Source: Poa pratensis (lineage: Eukaryota > Streptophyta > Magnoliopsida > Poales > Poaceae). From it: DNA of 64,000 nt. The notes beneath the pieces are model-generated. The model did not search any database and was not told the origin of the DNA. It was given only the letters and a program-made list of their open reading frames with translations. Within the stretch, counting starts at the first letter, position 1, and each line of letters starts with the position of its first letter. A program made the translations under genes and the position numbers. This document shows positions 34,215 through 46,200 of this stretch, one piece after another. Where the stretch lies: positions 115,332,731 through 115,396,730 of the forward strand of contig CAMZMU010000041.1 of the NCBI GenBank assembly GCA_947311845.1, read 5' to 3'.

Positions 34215-36790
34215 GTAAGTTTATATTTTTTTTCTCGTAACTAGGTCACATATGTTGACGCTACGCGAAGGTTTTCCATTATTTTGATTTTTTTTTGAAT
34301 TTCGTGTGGTCATTTGAAAATCTAGTCGAATTCGTGGCCGTGACCGTTCGTGTCTAGTGTTTGAATCATGTGGATATTTTGATGTATCTATGATGAAATG
34401 GATAGTTGTGAACCTAAAAATAAAATTTAGGAAAAATAACGGGCAAGCTGTGTGGCAGCTGCAGTTCAAAATCTAGCGGTTTCCAGCTGAATCGGCAGGA
34501 AGCCGTTTAAATGGCCAAAAATAGGCTGAGAGCTCGGAAATGCATGCCTTTTGGTGATTGTACATGGAATAATGTCTACTTTTTTACAAACATGTGTCGG
34601 TGCCATTTTGGACGTCACTCTCAGTAGCCGCTTCACAAAAAATGCTATTTCAAGCACCTGAAAAATGAAAAGTGGTTTTTTTTTTATGAAACATGTCGAA
34701 AACTTTGTTCGGCAACATTGCTTGCCATACCATAGGGAACATATGTGCCAAATTTGGGCACATTTCGACAACCTATGTCATGAATGTGGCCAAAACATTA
34801 CTCCTTCATCTCGAAAGCTATGAATGTTCGTTCGTGATAGCAAGTTTCTGAGAACACTTTTTCCATAAAACTTTCATATTGCAATTTTATATTTTTTTTC
34901 TCGTAACTATGTCACATATGTTGACGCTACGCGAAGGTTTTCCATTATTTTGATTTTTTTTTAATTTCGTGTGGTCATTTGAAAATCTAGTCGAATTCAT
35001 GGCTGTGACCATTCGTGTCTAGTGTTTGAATCATGTGGATATTTTGATGTATCTATGATGAAATGGATAGTTGTGAACCTAAAAATAAAATTTAGGAAAA
35101 ATAACGGGCAAGCTGTGTGGCAGCTGCAGTTCAAAATCTAGCGGTTTCCAGCTGAATCGGCAGGAAGCCGTTTAAATGGCCAAAAATAGGCTGAGAGCTC
35201 GGAAATGCATGCCTTTTGGTGATTGTACATGGAATAATGTCTACTTTTTTACAAACATGTGTCGGTGCCATTTTGGACGTCACTCTCAGTAGCCGCTTCA
35301 CAAAAAATGCTATTTCAAGCACCTGAAAAATGAAAAGTGGTTTTTTTTTATGAAACATGTCGAAAACTTTGTTCGGCAACATTGCTTGCCATACCATAGG
35401 GAACATATGTGCCAAATTTGGGCACATTTCGACAACCTATGTCATGAATGTGGCCAAAACATTACTCCTTCATCTCGAAAGCTATGAATGTTCGTTCGTG
35501 ATAGCAAGTTTCTGAGAACACTTTTTCCATAAAACTTTCATATTGCAATTTTATATTTTTTTCTCGTAACTATGTCACATATGTTGACGCTACGCGAAGG
35601 TTTTCCATTATTTTGATTTTTTTTAATTTCGTGTGGTCATTTGAAAATCTAGTCGAATTCGTGGCTGTGACCGTTCGTGTCTAGTGTTTGAATCATGTGG
35701 ATATTTTGATGTATCTATGATGAAATGGATAGTTGTGAACCTAAAATAGAAATTTAGGAAAAATAACGGGCAAGCTGTGTGGCAGCTGCAGTTCAAAATC
35801 TAACGGTTTCCAGCTGAATCGGCAGGAAGCTGTTTAAATGGCCAAAAATAGGCCGAGAGCTCGGAAATGCATGCCTTTTGGTGATTGTACATGGAATGAT
35901 GTCTACGTTTTTACAAACATGTGTCGGTGCCATTTTGGACGTCACTCTCGGTAGCCGCTTCACAAAAAATGCTATTTCAAGCACCTGAAAAATGAAAAGT
36001 GGTTTTTTTTATGAAACATGTCGAAAACTTTGTTCGGCAACATTGCTTGCCATACCACAGGGAACACATGTGCCAAATTTGGGCACATTTCGACAAACTA
36101 TGTCATGAATGTGGCCAAAACATTACTCCTTCATCTCGAAAGCTATGAATGTTCGTTCGTGATAGCAAGTTTCTGAGAACACTTTTTCCATAAAACTTTC
36201 ATATTGCAAGTTTATATTTTTTTCTCGTAACTAGGTCACATATGTTGAAGCTACGCGAAGGTTTTCCATTATTTTGATTTTTTTTTAATTTCGTGTGGTC
36301 ATTTGAAAATCTATTCGAATTCGTGGTCGTGACCGTTCGTGTCTAGTGTTTGAATCATGTGGATATTTTGATGTATCTATGATGAAATGGATAGTTGTGA
36401 ACCTAAAAATGAAATTTAGGAAAAATAACGGGCAAGCTGTGTGGTAGCTGCGGTTCAAAATCTAGCGGTTTCCAGCTGAATCGGCAGGAAGCCGTTTAAA
36501 TGGCCAAAATAGGACGAGAGCTCGGAAATGCATGCCTTTTGGTGATTGTACATAAAATGGTGTCTACTTTGTGACATAAATGTATCGGTGCCATTTTGGA
36601 CGATTTTCTCAGTAGCCGCTTCGCAAATAACCTTGTTTTTAACACTTGAAAAAAAATGTGGGATTTTTTTGTGAAACATGTAGAAATCTTTGTTCGGCAA
36701 CATTGTTTGTCATCCCACAATGAACACATGTGCCAAATTTGGACACATTTGGACAAATTAAGCCACGTTAAAACCATGTTTTTAATAGTT
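34215..36790. repeat. ~663-bp tandem repeat, four copies (satellite-like)
   Basis: The anchor TCTCGTAACTA(G/T)GTCACATA starts at 34233, 34899, 35562 and 36223, giving periods of 666, 663 and 661 bp. The first three copies differ mainly by single bases and poly-T length; the last diverges strongly after about 36500. On the minus strand each unit keeps a frame of roughly 60-100 codons (for example the segment FFVKRLLRVTSKMAPTHVCK), which is a leftover of a common ancestor. The last copy is fused to the 3' end of the TNP2 frame. Confidence 0.93.
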
Positions 36791-38940
36791 TTTTCAAGTT
36801 GCCATGTTTTAAGCAAATGTGGGATTTTCTCGAGCTTGCAAAGAATTATTGGGATTTCTTTTTCAAGTCTTTTCAGAACCGATAACTTGAGTGTCTGGCA
36901 GCATAGTTCTCTAAAGAAATTACCCAACTCGGCAACCGCTTCATATATATCGTGATGCATAATTCCTCGGAGCCCCGCCGGTAAGATTCTTTGAAGGAGA
37001 ATGTGGCAATCATGTGTTTTTAGGCCTTGAAGCTTGCATCCATCAGGAGAGACACATTTCTCTAGGTTAGCGGCGTAACCATCTGGAAACCTCACCGCCC
37101 TTATGAACTCACAGAAGGCAATCTTTTCTTCTTTACTCATTGTGTACCAAGCAGGTGGTATGTCAAACGAGTCTTCACCTTCTCTAGGTTTTAGGTGCAA
37201 CTCTTCTCTTATTCCCATATCTTCCAAGTCAAGCCTTGCATTCACCGTGTCCTTGGACTTTCCTTCAATGCTCATGAATGTCCCAAGGAGATTGTCGGTG
37301 ATATTTTTCTCGATGTGCATTATATCGAGATTGTGCCTCAGCTTTAGACCAGGCCAGTATGGCAGGTACCACAAGCGGGATCTTCGGTCCCAACATTGGC
37401 CTTCCTCGCGCTTTCTCTTCTTTTCCAGCTTTCCTGGTCTCACATCTTTCACCTTTTCAAGTTGCTGCTCGAGCTCTTCTTTAGTGAATTCCGCTGGCTT
37501 GTCACGGGTTTCAGTCTTACCATCAAACTCTTTGCTTCTTCGCCACTTATGGTTTGGATCAAGGAAGCGATGGTGCCCAATAAAGCAGATCTTGCCCCTT
37601 ATCCTCCTCGAGCAGGGGTCTTTGTCACACCGCACACAAGCCTGATAACCCGCTGTAATCCTCCCCGACAAAGTGTGCAACGCTAGAAAATCATGGATAG
37701 ACCATATGACTGCAGCACGTAGATAGAATTTCTTCTTGGGAGTCAAGGCATCGTGCGTAAGTACACCACTCTAGAGCTCGAGCAACTCATCCACAAGAGG
37801 CTCCATGAAGACGTCAAAATCTTTTCCTGGAGACTCCGGACCCGGGATAAGCAAGGACATCATATAGTTAGACTGATCCATGCATGCCCATGGTGGCATG
37901 TTGTACGGCACCACAAAGACGGGCCACATGTTGTATGACGTCCTCTGGTTCCCAAACGGATTAAAGCCATCCGTGGCAAGGCCGAGTCTTATATTCCTTG
38001 GATCTGCCGCAAATTCTTTGTGGTCCTTGTCAAATTGTTTCCATGCCTCTCCATCCGCTGGATGGCTCAGCTCATCCTCCACAGGCTGTCGCTTGAGCTT
38101 GTGCCACTGTACCTCCTCTGATGATTCCTCTGAGAGAAACATCCGCTGCAGCCTCTTTTGAAAATCGTGGCCTCAACACCTTCTCCGGTATCGACTTCTT
38201 CCCATCAGCATCTTTCCACCGAGACGCATTCATTTTGGGCAGTTGTCATACTTTTCATAGGCCTTTCGAAACAGCATACAATTATTTGGGCAGACATGTA
38301 TAGAGACATATCCAAGCCCTAGCTTGCGGATTACGCCCAACACATCCTCGTAATCCTTGGGAACACTGCTACTAGCGAACTGCAAGTTCAACAAGCTGAG
38401 TATTGCATTGAATGCAACATTGCTAATCCGGTAGAAGGACTTGACGTGAAGTAGCTTCACGGTGAAGGTAAATCTTGAAAATTTACCCCCTTCAACAGCT
38501 GCGCGCTTGGCCTCCTCTAACACCTCGGCAAACATTGACCTTTGTCCATCAACATGGTCTTCAGAGTTGTACATAACCTTCAACAAGTCAGGTATCCTAT
38601 CATCCTCATTCCCATCCTCTTCCTCCAAATTATCATTCCCTTGCAGAACATTTTCCATAAAAGCAATTCCATCATCACTACCATGGGGTGGCTGTGCTTC
38701 AGCTTCAACATGTTGAGGTCCTCCCTCCATTAGCTCTCCATGATGGATCCACCTGTCATAGGTGTTGGCCATCCCATTAAGGAGCAAATGGTCTTCAACT
38801 CTCCCTTGAGCTTGCTCTTGACGGTTTAGGCATTGGCAGCATGGGCAAAGAATGCGATCATCCTTGGCAAAATTTCTATGAACACATTGCATGAACTCCT
38901 CCACTCCCTGAATGTGCTAATTGGAAAGCTTTCTACAACC
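36496..38940 (-). pseudogene. TNP2-like CACTA transposase of CACTA no. 2
   Basis: Three successive minus-strand frames. 38904-38230 is the transposase-associated N-terminus with Cys pairs (ILCPCCQCLNRQ, VCPNNCMLFRK). 38142-37771 includes RNIRLGLATDGFNPFGN, then PPWACMDQSNYMMSLLIPGP. 37746-36790 includes LPYWPGLKLRHNLDIMHIEK, DNLLGTFMSIEGKSKD and GLKTHDCHILLQRILPAGLR. These match Transposase_21/TNP2 in order. Breaks: a one-base frameshift near 38190; a TAG at 37771 where Trp is expected; stops upstream of 38904 (SN*HIQG), so the start is not intact. The last ~90 codons (below about 36780) come from the 663-bp repeat, not from TNP2, so the normal C-terminus is lost. Confidence 0.85.
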
Positions 38941-39900
38941 CTTTGCAATCTAGCTTCTGTCCCTCTGAAAAAGACAACAAAATGTCCCAACTAAGCAAAA
39001 ATTTCTAAAACAAAACTTGCAATAAAATGCACACATTTAGCTGCTGATTTTTTTCAACTGTTCTAAAACAAAACAAAAACTTGCAATAAATTGAATAGGT
39101 ACTAGAAACAAAACAAAAACATGCAATCTGTTCTAAATATCATGTCACAATACAGATGAAGTAAAGAGAAAGTAAACTACATGATAAACTAACTCTATAT
39201 CTGCTAAACTAACTCTAAATCAGGCTAGGATGGATCTCTATATCAGTGCAATGCATCTAAAACGGAAGAGAACTTGATGTTCTTGCTGGAGCGCGCGCTC
39301 TACCATGAAAGGCAAGTCAGAGAAGAAGGTAAGAAGAAGTGAGAGAGGAGAGGGATGCTATACCGTGGATGGCGCTGACGGCGCTCCTGAGGTGGGCACG
39401 TTCTCACCGCTGACGCGGAGAGGTCACTGACGGCGGGGTCCGGTCGTGGCCGGGGCGCTCCCGTCGATGTCCATGCCGCCGCCCTAGCCCCACGCCGGAC
39501 AGAACCCTTCCGCCGGTGAACTCCGCCCCCAAGCCCCACCGCCGTTGAACGCCGGCCCCAACCCCAGCGCCGGTGAACGCTGTCCCCTACCTGGATGGGG
39601 AAATCGGGAAAGAAATCGGCTGAATTCGGCGTCGTCGCCGCCCTTGCTGCAGTGCTGTCGGCGGCGGCGACGAACTCCTGTTTGCGGGGGCGGCACGGCG
39701 CCGCTGTTCAGTCTCCAGTGCTGCCCTGCTCCGCCCAGACCACCACTTCCTCAATCCTCACCATGGATTCCGAGTCCGCGCCATGGATTTGCCGATTTGA
39801 TCTCTGTTGTATTCTTTTTTTCCGAGTCGTGACTCGTGCGGCTGAGGGAATTTGGCTGGGCCGGCCTTTGATGCATAGCAGCGTAGCCTGGGTGGGCCGC
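38941..39900. other. 5' region of the CACTA no. 2 TNP2 gene
   Basis: AT-rich to 39290, then GC-rich (39360-39780). Several short open frames exist but none resembles a family. Probably promoter/5' UTR DNA. Confidence 0.4.
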
Positions 39901-39955
39901 GGGCCATAGTCTTATACTACTATAGATACCATGGCTTCTACCAGTTGACAACAAC

Positions 39956-40027
39956 ACTTCACTAGCCCAGCGGTAGAGGGCAGTACCAGCAAGCGCATGG
40001 TCGTGGGTTCGAGTCCCCGCTCGCGCA
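39956..40027 (+). other. tRNA-like sequence with Pol III A and B boxes
   Basis: TAGCCCAGCGG (39963-39973) fits the A box and GGTTCGAGTCC (40006-40016) the B box, 43 bp apart as in tRNA genes. The D stem GCCC/GGGC and T stem GTGGG/CCCGC can form. The 3' acceptor strand TCGCGCA has no matching 5' strand and the anticodon arm is poor, so this is not a working tRNA. It is a tRNA pseudogene or the head of a SINE. Confidence 0.55.
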
Positions 40028-40129
40028 CAGATTTTTGCCAATTATACGAGCGCACGAGTGCGCGACCCAGATGTCATGTTAGTCAAAGTCAAGTCAATTC
40101 TTGTCATGCTGCTGACAAATGGGTCCTAC

Positions 40130-40265
40130 CTATCAGAGTGACATGTAAGCAAAAATGACACTGACACGTAGGCGAGATGGCTGAGTTGGCTGTCCAGTCA
40201 GAGTGACATGTAAGCGAAATGCCACGTAATGACTGACACGTGTGCGAGACTGCTGAGTTGACTGT
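40130..40265. repeat. Diverged tandem duplication (~66 bp)
   Basis: CAGAGTGACATGTAAGC followed by a GACACGT..GCGAGA..GCTGAGTTG block occurs twice, just inside the right subterminal region of CACTA no. 2. Confidence 0.6.
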
Positions 40266-40269
40266 CAAC

Positions 40270-40516
40270 TCATGCGAATGACCATTTTAATTGGTCGTAA
40301 CTGGCTAAGAAAAAGGTCATAGGCTCTTGCTATCTGCATTATGACCAATCTGTCTAAGGAGACTATGACCTTTCTCATTTGTTTGGTCGTTATTTTTTCG
40401 GGTTTAGACCCTCCAGACCAGCGTATGACCAAATTATCGAAAATGGTCATAGATTTGTGACCAATTTTTTCAGGGTCATTATCAAAAGGTCATAGCATAG
40501 CATATTTCTTGTAGTG
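40270..40516. repeat. CACTA no. 2 right subterminal repeats and terminus
   Basis: TTGGTC, ATGACCAA and GGTCATAG motifs mirror the left end, followed by the inverted terminus ending TTCTTGTAGTG at 40516. Confidence 0.85.
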
Positions 40517-40519
40517 CTT

Positions 40520-40596
40520 GCTCGTCTAGATCCTCCCTGCGCCCCTCACCGAATCTCTAAAAGGGGGTCTCACGACCTCCGGTGTTCGTGATTTCG
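40520..40596 (+). repeat. LTR remnant, right part
   Basis: It continues the LTR split by CACTA no. 2 with the usual gypsy LTR ending (CTAAAAGGGGGTCTCACGAC, then CCGGTGTTCGTG and GAGCACGACA at 40596). No TGGCGCC-type primer-binding site follows, so the element is truncated here. Confidence 0.6.
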
Positions 40597-40599
40597 AGC

Positions 40600-42060
40600 A
40601 CGACAGCCAGTTTACTGCTGCGGGTTGCGATGCGTAAGGTTCCGTGTCTTGCTTCCTCTTCGGTGGTGCCAGTTGTTGCTCAAGCATGGATGTTCGTTCA
40701 TGTGATTAATCTGGTGGTATGTTGTAATCTTTGGTTGTTCGGTTTGTGTTTTCCTATTTCCGTGTTTGTTTGTTTGTTGGCTGCAGGCGTTTTTTCTGGC
40801 AGATCTGATTTTGCTGCTTGGCCTTTTGTGGGTATTTATAACTGTTTTATAACCTCTTATGACATTTTTCCTTCCAGGTCATTGTTTTTCTTCATTTTTT
40901 TCCTGTTGTTCCTATCGCTTCTGTGCTCCTGAACCCGATGAGGAACGGAACACGGCAACCAATGGCGCAAACCCCGCCGAGTCTTCAAAAAACTGTGGAC
41001 ACAAACCAATGGCATGCCAACACTGAACGAAATAAAGGAAAAATCCTTGTCTTACTTCCTCTTCGTTGGTGCCGGCTGTTGTTTGAGCGTGATGAATGGT
41101 GTTGCTTATGTGGGTAATCTAATGGTACGATTGATTTGTTGGTTCTCCGTCTGTTTATGCGTTTTTTTCTACTTGTGTTCATGTTTCCATGTCTTTTTTT
41201 TGTGGTTTCCGGATCATTTTTTTTGTTGCATCTTCGTTTTATATTTTTGTTGTTTGGTTCCTTCTGTGTTGTTCATAATTGTCTTGTGACTTCTTTTGCC
41301 TTTTCTTCGTGCAGGTCGTTCTCTTGGTCGGGATTATTTCGGACGCGAGTGTTTTTTATTTTCTTTTTGGCTTCAGGTTCCTTCTCTTTTTGTGGTGAGT
41401 TTCCCTGGTCGGTGGGTGTTGCCGGCTCCCCATTTTGCTTTAGTTCGTTGGGCCTTTTTACGGATTTGAATTTGTTTGGGTTAAATCTGCTATACTTTGG
41501 GTTATTTCTCTCGTTTTTTCTTCTGCTTTCCGTATTTTTTTGATTTTCCGTACCTTCCCTCTTTTAGTCTTTTTTATGTTTTTCTTGTGCAGGTCGTCAT
41601 CTTACTGATGATCCTTTGAGCAGGGTGGTTGATGTTTATTTATTCATTCCGGGTTCTTGTGTCCAGCCGTCACGGTGGTTGCCTGCTCGCCCCGCTGTGT
41701 TTTCTTGCTCGCGATGGTACTTCCTTTGTTCCTCGGTATTTTTCCTATATTCACATTACCATGAACAGATCTGGCATGTTTTTTTTAACGTTTTCTTTTG
41801 CGTATGCTTTTATTGATTCATAGTATGTACTGTAGAAGCGAGGTCAGTGGCTTGGTGTTTTTTCTCGCGTTTTCTTTTGCGTGTCCTTTTGTTAAGTCGA
41901 AACATGTGTTGAGTGAGATGTGTGGCTTGCGAGTGAAGAAGTGTTTCCTTTTTTTAAGATATGTTTGGTATTAGTTGATAGTCAACCGGTATTGCTTCCG
42001 TCTACGAGTAGTAGTAGAGGAATTAGGTGCATTAAGTGTTTGTTACTCTCTACGGAACAG
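40600..42060. repeat. T-rich tract with diverged internal repeats
   Basis: Segments such as CTTCCTCTTCGGTGGTGCC (40661) and CTTCCTCTTCGTTGGTGCC (41054), each followed by a related GTGATTAATCTGGTGG/GGGTAATCTAATGG block, show a diverged duplication about 395 bp apart. TTTTTCTTGTGCAGGTCGT-like strings recur near 40875, 41308 and 41580. No coding region is supported. Confidence 0.6.
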
Positions 42061-42093
42061 GGTAGGTGCACGAATAATTTCGGTTGGTGGTTG

Positions 42094-45000
42094 TGCCGAC
42101 TCCAGGGAGTCGGCATAACCGGAGAGTGCCTTAAGACGGACAACCAGTGTCGATATGACGGACAAGTAGGAATAAATTCATGTGGTCTGTATGATGGGAC
42201 GTGGGGAGTCAGAGTGAAAGGTTCGGTGTATAGGTAATGGGTGCGGTAGGTTGGTAGATTGGAGTTATTGAGGTGTCTCCAGCTCTTGTCCACACGTACG
42301 GTGAGTGGGCGGTCAAAATCGTGCCTCTGTTCTTGTCGTCTTAATTGTGTACCTAGGAACGGCCTCCGTTCTTGCCGTCTTAATTGTATCTTGGAACGTT
42401 CGAGTCGCTTTCTTTCGTGGTGGACCAAGCAGTACTGCAACGGTGTATATCCATCGTTTGTAAGATATATGTTCACGTGTTTGGTGGCCAAAGGTACACC
42501 GAAAGGGACAGACAGGTGGCCTGGAACAACGCGGTGTTCGGATCAGCTCCGGGAGCTGGCAACGCCTGATGATGGGGATCGTTCTTCTTTGGTTGGTGAG
42601 TGGCATTGTCGTTTGGCCTTCGCGTCCGGTGCAGGTGTCTCCGATGACGTTATGGGTTTGCTCTCCCTTGGTCTTCACTACCGGTTTAATACACAAAGGT
42701 ACCACGAGTTTGACATAATGTTGTTTAGATTATGGTTTCTTGTGAGAGTTAGTACTAAACGACAGGATTTAATATGTCCATGTGACGTTATTGGAGAATA
42801 CTCCAAGGCAGTAAGAATTTATGGTGTGCATCGCTTCATGGCACGTTCCAAGGCTTCGTCATGAAGGAACCTGCTTCCAAGGCATGCAAGGGAAGATTTG
42901 TTTTTCCAAAGACGTGGCGGCTATTAGTCATCATTATGATGTCTGATTGAGCCGACTGGTCCGGGTCTGAAATGTTGTTGGCTTAAGGTTCTATCATCAG
43001 ACCGTCGTCCCTCGTCCGGCCGGCTAATGTATATTAATTTCACAGTGTGGTAACCTATGTAGGATCAAGATAAAGCGTTTTTTATCAATTATTTCTGTGT
43101 GGAGCATTTTCTTTGATTTTATCGGTTCGTATGACCATTTCTTTGACGGTCGATCAAAATAAATAATTTCCTCCTTTATCCTGCTGGTTTCTGCCTGTGC
43201 TGTTAACTTCATGGAACCTCTTAATGGCGTCTCGCTATTGGCTCAGTTCTGCGGTACGTTGGGACTTGATCGGGTTTTCGCAGTTCGTTGCCACGTACAC
43301 TGTAGCCGTGTTTATATACACCCTTCAAGCCTTCCAGTCAGGTTTCCGTCTTAAGGCACCACCTGGTCCCGCCGACTCCACGTTCCCGTCTTAAGGCCAA
43401 TAGGCAGTCACCGTAACCACGGGGAATGCCTGCATTGGTTGCCGACATGTCTTAGTTGTCGTCCAGTTGTATTCTACTTGACCTATATAAGCATATGTGT
43501 CTTAATGCGGTGTCTCATCCTGTCGGCTCCCAGGAGTCGGTATGACAAGCGTTCCGGTAGTGCACAGTTCTAGCTATTCGTTGTGAGTCCCTTTCATCGA
43601 TTGCTTTGTTTTGCCTGGTTGTTCTTCGACGAGCTGTATTTTCCTCTTTTTTATCGGGTCTGAATCTATTGTGTGTAAACAGTGAAAGGAAGGGGTGACA
43701 TCACCCTTCGAGACACACACATACCACGTGGGCATAACAGAGCCACTTAACCCACTCACACGCAGAACAGTGACCGATTCAACGAGCCTCCTTGGATAAG
43801 TTCGGTTGCAGACCAAAGTCTAGAGATACTTCTTACTCAACTTGGCTGGCCGGCTTACTTACGGTATCATTAAGATGGGGCTCCTGGAGTCGGCATGTTC
43901 GGATGGTTTCGTCTACTTTATCAGTGAGCTATCGAAACGGGGATCGCCGAGCGGTGAGACGGAGAGGTCGTTCCTGTCGGCTCCCGGGGCTCGGCCAGCA
44001 CTGTTGGCTACCCTATGGTTTTCGGAGTTGGTGATCATTGGCTATCCACTCGTATGTAGGTTATTCCGTTTGTCGTTACTTGATAAGGATAGAGTGTTCG
44101 TTCTTCACAGAACAGGGTATGTGCATGAATAAACATGAACGTAGAAAATGTTGGTGCTGGCTGAGTCCCGGGAGTTGGCTAGAATGATCTTCTCCGTTTC
44201 ACTGCTCGGTGACCAGATGTTAATAAATGTGTCCGATTACGCCGACTTTGAAAAAACATTTGTGGATACAATGTCTGAAAAAAACGAAGATATTTTAGTG
44301 CTTTTGTAGCAGTATCTATATTCCCGTTACCATGATCAAATACGGCAGCATCGGATGGTACATGACAGTCCAGCATCGTTTGGTCCCCTAAGGGTCATGG
44401 AGTCAGTATAACCAAACAATGCGTTAAGATGGAGAAACCGAGATCGTTGGCTCCCCTATGCCGACAAGCCTCGCTAATCCGACGACCTGACCGTCCCATG
44501 AGGGTTCGTCCATGTCTCCTGATCGTGTGATGACACTTTACTGCTTGACTCATCTCACCCTTTTTCATCGTTAAATAGAATGACACGTTAGGATTTTCCT
44601 CTGGTTAAAAAATTGTATTCGAGTCATCGAGCCGACGAGTCAAGATCGACGTCGATCCCGTCGACTCCTGGAGTCGGTTGTGACTTGCGTTATTCGTGTA
44701 GTCGTCATCAGGCTACACACCCTGCGGCGACTCCAATTTCACAAAAAGAACGTCAAGGAGACCGTCACCAGATTGACGTCGAGGTTGCTGAATGCTCTCG
44801 CCTACTCCACAGCGTTGTTTCTATACCATCTGACGTAGTGCATTTTTTCTGCCACGGTTTCCCATGTCGAATCATTTTAAATGGTATTTTTCTTTCGTTT
44901 TTAATAGTATTTCTCTCTTTTTTTGTTGCAGGGGCTTCTCTCGGGTCTGTTTATTTTATCTATTAATCCTTGGGAGTCGGAACAACTCTACAGGCAAGCC

Positions 45001-46010
45001 AAAAACTTTGTGGAAGAGAAAACCGACATTTGTTATAGCGATGGGGAATGTCTGGTTCGGTTGCCGACCTGTTTTCGAGGGAGTACTGCTTTCTGCTGGA
45101 TCGATATGGTCATCTCCGTCTTAATGCAATGTCCGTCTTAATGCGTCCATGGTCCTCGATCTATGTTTTGTCGGTCGTTGGGATGAAACATGGGCATGAG
45201 GTGGTTGATAGCCAATGCCGTTAGTGACGCCTGATCCTCCTTTAGGAAGTGACGTCATGGTCCGTGCAGATTTTCTCTTGCTGGGAACGGCGCTGTTTTA
45301 CTTTTGTCATAGCTGCTTTTAGGACTTCGTAGAATCATGTCCTTTGATGTTGTGCGTCAGTTGTACGGATGAGCCGTCTTGACTACATTGGTCGTGTCCT
45401 CCCTAGGTCACCTTCGTCAAATATTGCCCATGTGGATCATCTTCGCTGAGTTCATGCTGATCAAGCTCAACGAGGAGCTCTTGGTCGGCAGCGACAAGCC
45501 CATCGACGGCCGGGGTGCACAGATGCGCATCGCAGACGGGTGTCAGGTGACAAGGATTTCGAGACGGGTGCCAGGTGACAAAGATCTGGCGCGACTATGG
45601 TGGATACTGACCGGATTTAAGCCGGCGAGTGGGAGGCCAGCGTCCACAATGGAAGGAAATCATGCTAACGTAGAGATTCTAGCTGGTTCATCCTCACTGT
45701 TTGGAAGATTCTTTTCCATCTTAGCTGACGTCAAGGAAGGACGATAATAAATGATAGGCAGGTCGGCAACGAAGTCGGCACCTATGGCAACACGTCAGCT
45801 AAGACACGAAAGATCGGAGCCAAAAATTTCAAGTCAGGGGAAACATAAGTACGCGAGGACGATAAATAGGGGTAGGTCTAATCCTCTGTCCAACTGTTTC
45901 CTATCAGTAACACAGTGCGGTTCGTACCATCGCTCACGTCAGCTTAAGCGTGACGACTCGGTGGATAAACGTTCCACGCTACAGGTTCACAGTGCCGACT
46001 CCATCTTGCC
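42094..46010. repeat. Dispersed short palindromes of the GTCGGCTCC-GGAGTCGG type
   Basis: A perfect palindrome with 10-bp arms (TGCCGACTCC, centre AG) lies at 42094-42115. Degenerate versions lie at 43522-43541, 43878-43894, 43976-43995, 44159-44180, 44660-44680 and 44968-44985, and half-sites at 43373, 44448-44465 and 45991. Many are followed by (T)ATGAC-, TGTGAC- or ATAAC-like bases. CGTCTTAA(G/T) strings recur nearby (42130, 43352, 43390, 45117, 45132, 46172). No gene explains them. Confidence 0.6.
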
Positions 46011-46200
46011 GACTTCACGCCTAGAACAAAAAAATACTCACAGCAAGATTGTTTCCACTGGAGAGGCGAGATTCGCAATGAAGGCCGGCCATTGCTGGAT
46101 TCGTATTGACACGGTAGGTTCAGGGCTTCACAGCATCTGCCATCTCTTAAAACGATGGGAGATGCCGCCGTCTTAAGAACCGGGGGCCAATGTCTGTTTT
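42240..46200. other. Gene-poor interior of the Helitron-like tract
   Basis: Open frames up to about 200 codons occur (for example plus strand 42259-42864) but are rich in internal repeats and resemble no family. I do not call genes here. Confidence 0.5.

Larger units (their letters stand above)
28689..40516 (-). mobile_element. CACTA (En/Spm) DNA transposon no. 2, 11.8 kb
   Basis: Perfect long inverted termini start CACTACAAGAAATATGCTAT at 28689, mirrored at 40489-40516. The 3-bp duplication CTT is at 28686-28688 and 40517-40519. Subterminal regions at both ends are dense with TTGGTCA/TGACCAA. A Ptta/En/Spm-type gene (29.6-32.9 kb) and a TNP2 gene (36.8-38.9 kb) are both on the minus strand, as in CACTA no. 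1. A four-copy ~663-bp repeat lies between them. Stops and frameshifts in TNP2 mean this copy is defective. Confidence 0.95.

Noticed and set aside
34466..36703. Similar minus-strand frames of 60-100 codons repeated four times
   Set aside because: They are the same segment of the 663-bp tandem repeat, not a gene family.
39300..39909. GC-rich open frames near the right end of CACTA no. 2
   Set aside because: Overlapping short frames on both strands without domain resemblance; more likely promoter/5' UTR sequence.
39956..40027. Functional tRNA gene
   Set aside because: The acceptor stem does not pair and the anticodon arm is weak, despite good A and B boxes.
42259..42864. 201-codon plus-strand open frame
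   Set aside because: It reads through a short internal duplication (CTTGTCGTCTTAATTG/CTTGCCGTCTTAATTG), has no family resemblance, and lies in a tract full of diverged repeats. Chance frame.
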